A DNA stretch of 64,000 nucleotides from UBA4416 sp036676295 (GTDB lineage Bacteria > Bacteroidota > Bacteroidia > B-17B0 > Aurantibacillaceae). The stretch spans positions 719,941 through 783,940 of the forward strand of contig JAKFDE010000016.1 in assembly GCA_036676295.1 (NCBI GenBank). The letters run 5' to 3'. The translations under genes and the position numbers were made by a program. Below the pieces are notes generated by a model. It did no database searches. It worked only from the letters and a program-made list of their open reading frames with translations, and was not told the DNA's origin. Positions 63,022 through 64,000 of this stretch are shown piece after piece; position 1 is the stretch's first letter, and each line of letters begins with the position of its first letter.

Positions 63022-63722
63022 AACAGATAGAAAAAACGATAGAAAATAAGTGGGAACAAACTACAGATAGATTTGTAGCTTTCTTTGATATTATGGGATT
63101 TAAAGATCTTGTTTTGAAAACACAACATGAAAGAATTTTCGACCTCCTTAAAATCCTATCTGAAAGTAGGGCTAATTTAGAAAGCAAAAATTTAACTGAG
63201 CTAGATAATGGTTTGAAGTTAGGGCAAACAAAATCTTTTACTTTTTCGGACTCGATATTTCTATTCACGAAAACAGATAGTTCGGAAGATGCTTTTAAGA
63301 TTTTACTTGATTGTATACACATAATGCACAAATCCTTAGAACATCAAATTCCAATCAAAGGCGCAATTTCGTTTGGAAAAATTACCCTTGATTTAAATAA
63401 TTCTATTTATTTTGGTCAACCAATAATTGATGCATTTCTATTACAAGAGGACTTGCAGTTATATTCAGTTATTGCTGATCATTCTTTTCAGAAAAAAATA
63501 CAAGATAAAAATATAGGAGAATTAGATGCTATTTTTAGTTTCTATAAAGCACCTTTAAAAAGTGGTAAGGCAAATCATTATATCTTAAAACCATCATTAC
63601 AGCTACGTGAAAAAACAATAGACTATTTAAATAATTTATATCGCACAGTTTCAGGAAAACCAAGACAGTATATCGACAACACTATTGATTTTATAAACTC
63701 GTTAGACTCTCAAAAGAAATAA
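63018..63722 (+). CDS. Class III nucleotidyl-cyclase-like protein of unknown function
   Basis: 234 residues. I see the layout of a divergent class III cyclase core: FVAFFDIMGFKDLV (Asp24, position of the first metal ligand), FTFSDSIFLF (Asp78, position of the second), IPIKGAISFGKI (the R/K-G-x-x-x-G-x segment), then YFGQPIIDAFLLQEDL, like the G-x-x-hydrophobic-x-x-A-x-x-L helix of cyclases. The substrate-specificity residues cannot be matched reliably. No signal peptide or membrane helix. It sits between the M16 gene and an adenylyltransferase, with no effector gene next to it. Product, if any, unknown; a cyclic-nucleotide role is inference. Confidence 0.6.
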   Translation: MKQIEKTIENKWEQTTDRFVAFFDIMGFKDLVLKTQHERIFDLLKILSESRANLESKNLTELDNGLKLGQTKSFTFSDSIFLFTKTDSSEDAFKILLDCIHIMHKSLEHQIPIKGAISFGKITLDLNNSIYFGQPIIDAFLLQEDLQLYSVIADHSFQKKIQDKNIGELDAIFSFYKAPLKSGKANHYILKPSLQLREKTIDYLNNLYRTVSGKPRQYIDNTIDFINSLDSQKK

Positions 63723-63732
63723 GGAACCAATA

Positions 63733-64000
63733 TGATAGCATTTTCAAATATTACTCCAAATAGTTCATTTGCTGAATTATTAAAGCTGGAACAATCTGAA
63801 TTTAACCTACATCAAGCAGTTGATTATACCGAATACAAAAAGCAACGTTTGGCTTTTTTAGAAAAACAGTCTGATAACGTCAATGTAAAAGCCTTGGTCG
63901 ATTACATCAATACCTATAAGCCAAGAATCGGGTTATTCCCGGGCAGCTTCAATCCCTTTCACAAAGGGCATTACAGCGTATTACAAAAAGCAGAAAAATT
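63733..64000 (+). CDS. Nucleotidyltransferase of the NadD/CoaD type, N-terminal part
   Basis: Open from ATG 63733 to the window end, 89 residues visible. After an unusual N-terminal extension of about 65 residues (MIAFSNITPNSSFAELLKLE...), the catalytic start RIGLFPGSFNPFHKGHYSVL appears, containing the HxGH signature of adenylyl- or cytidylyltransferases (NadD, CoaD, RibF). The phrase FPGSFNPFHKGH is closer to NadD/CoaD-like proteins of Bacteroidota. The C-terminal part is outside the window, so the exact substrate cannot be decided. Confidence 0.75.

Noticed and set aside
63018..63722. Pycsar or other cyclic-nucleotide anti-phage system
   Set aside because: Only one cyclase-like gene, no membrane, TIR or other effector adjacent, no defence-island neighbours; the identity of the core itself is uncertain.
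1..64000. CRISPR array, prophage, integron or transposon
   Set aside because: No regularly spaced direct repeats, no integrase, transposase or phage structural genes, and no tRNA or rRNA genes were seen by reading; tRNA absence was judged by eye only.

Overview
The window looks like a chromosomal segment of a member of the Bacteroidota (Flavobacteriia/Sphingobacteriia-like); the order cannot be fixed from the sequence alone. The evidence is AT-rich DNA with short spacers, TAnnTTTG-type -7 promoter boxes with a TTG about 19 bases upstream, a type IX secretion signature (a PorV/PorQ-family protein, a secreted protease with a C-terminal sorting domain, a TonB-linked receptor with a carboxypeptidase-regulatory domain), fused E1 alpha-beta dehydrogenase, a short NuoG, a cysteine-free L32 and a ketosynthase operon of the flexirubin/aryl-polyene kind. 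No rRNA, tRNA, CRISPR array, integrase, transposase or phage gene was seen. Most of the window is a stable housekeeping chromosome.

Layout. 1-9.1 kb: 5' part of metG (minus), then a plus-strand run: a NUMOD4/HNH-type protein with a lysine-rich tail, an LD-carboxypeptidase, an alpha/beta hydrolase, tyrS, a small conserved protein, a fused 2-oxoacid dehydrogenase E1 and a membrane glycosyltransferase. 9.1-14.1 kb: minus-strand operon with two complete ketosynthases, two catalytically degenerate ketosynthase-like proteins, an acyl carrier protein and a membrane polysaccharide deacetylase. 14.2-20.6 kb: yceD-rpmF, a secreted DUF6973-like protein, fbp, a membrane SpoIIE-type phosphatase, two small exported proteins and a tandem universal stress protein. 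20.6-33.9 kb: a complete 14-gene nuo operon (nuoA to nuoN, minus) for respiratory complex I. 34.1-39.1 kb: a secreted M43-like metalloprotease, yidC, a HIT-family hydrolase and greA. 39.2-48.4 kb: a TonB-dependent receptor, a 1453-residue exported protein and a PorV/PorQ-family barrel in one transcriptional direction. 48.8-64 kb: a basic exported protein, dCMP deaminase, typA, a seven-heme lipoprotein cytochrome joined to aroB, a TPR-SpoIIE signalling protein, an SRPBCC-GyrI-like protein, the fused isobutyryl-CoA mutase icmF, an M16 protease, a cyclase-like protein of unknown role, and the start of an adenylyltransferase.

How the parts relate. Complex I, E1 and IcmF form a plausible branched-chain acid oxidation route feeding the respiratory chain. 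YidC would insert inner-membrane proteins. PorV/PorQ, the sorting-domain protease and the large exported protein belong to outer-membrane secretion. The most unusual items are the four-member ketosynthase-fold operon lacking any reductase or dehydratase, the receptor/large-protein/PorV trio, the cyclase-like gene at 63.0 kb, the TPR-SpoIIE gene whose signal peptide has no ordinary start codon, and an AT-rich palindromic element present in two nuo spacers. No single previously undescribed system is clearly demonstrated.
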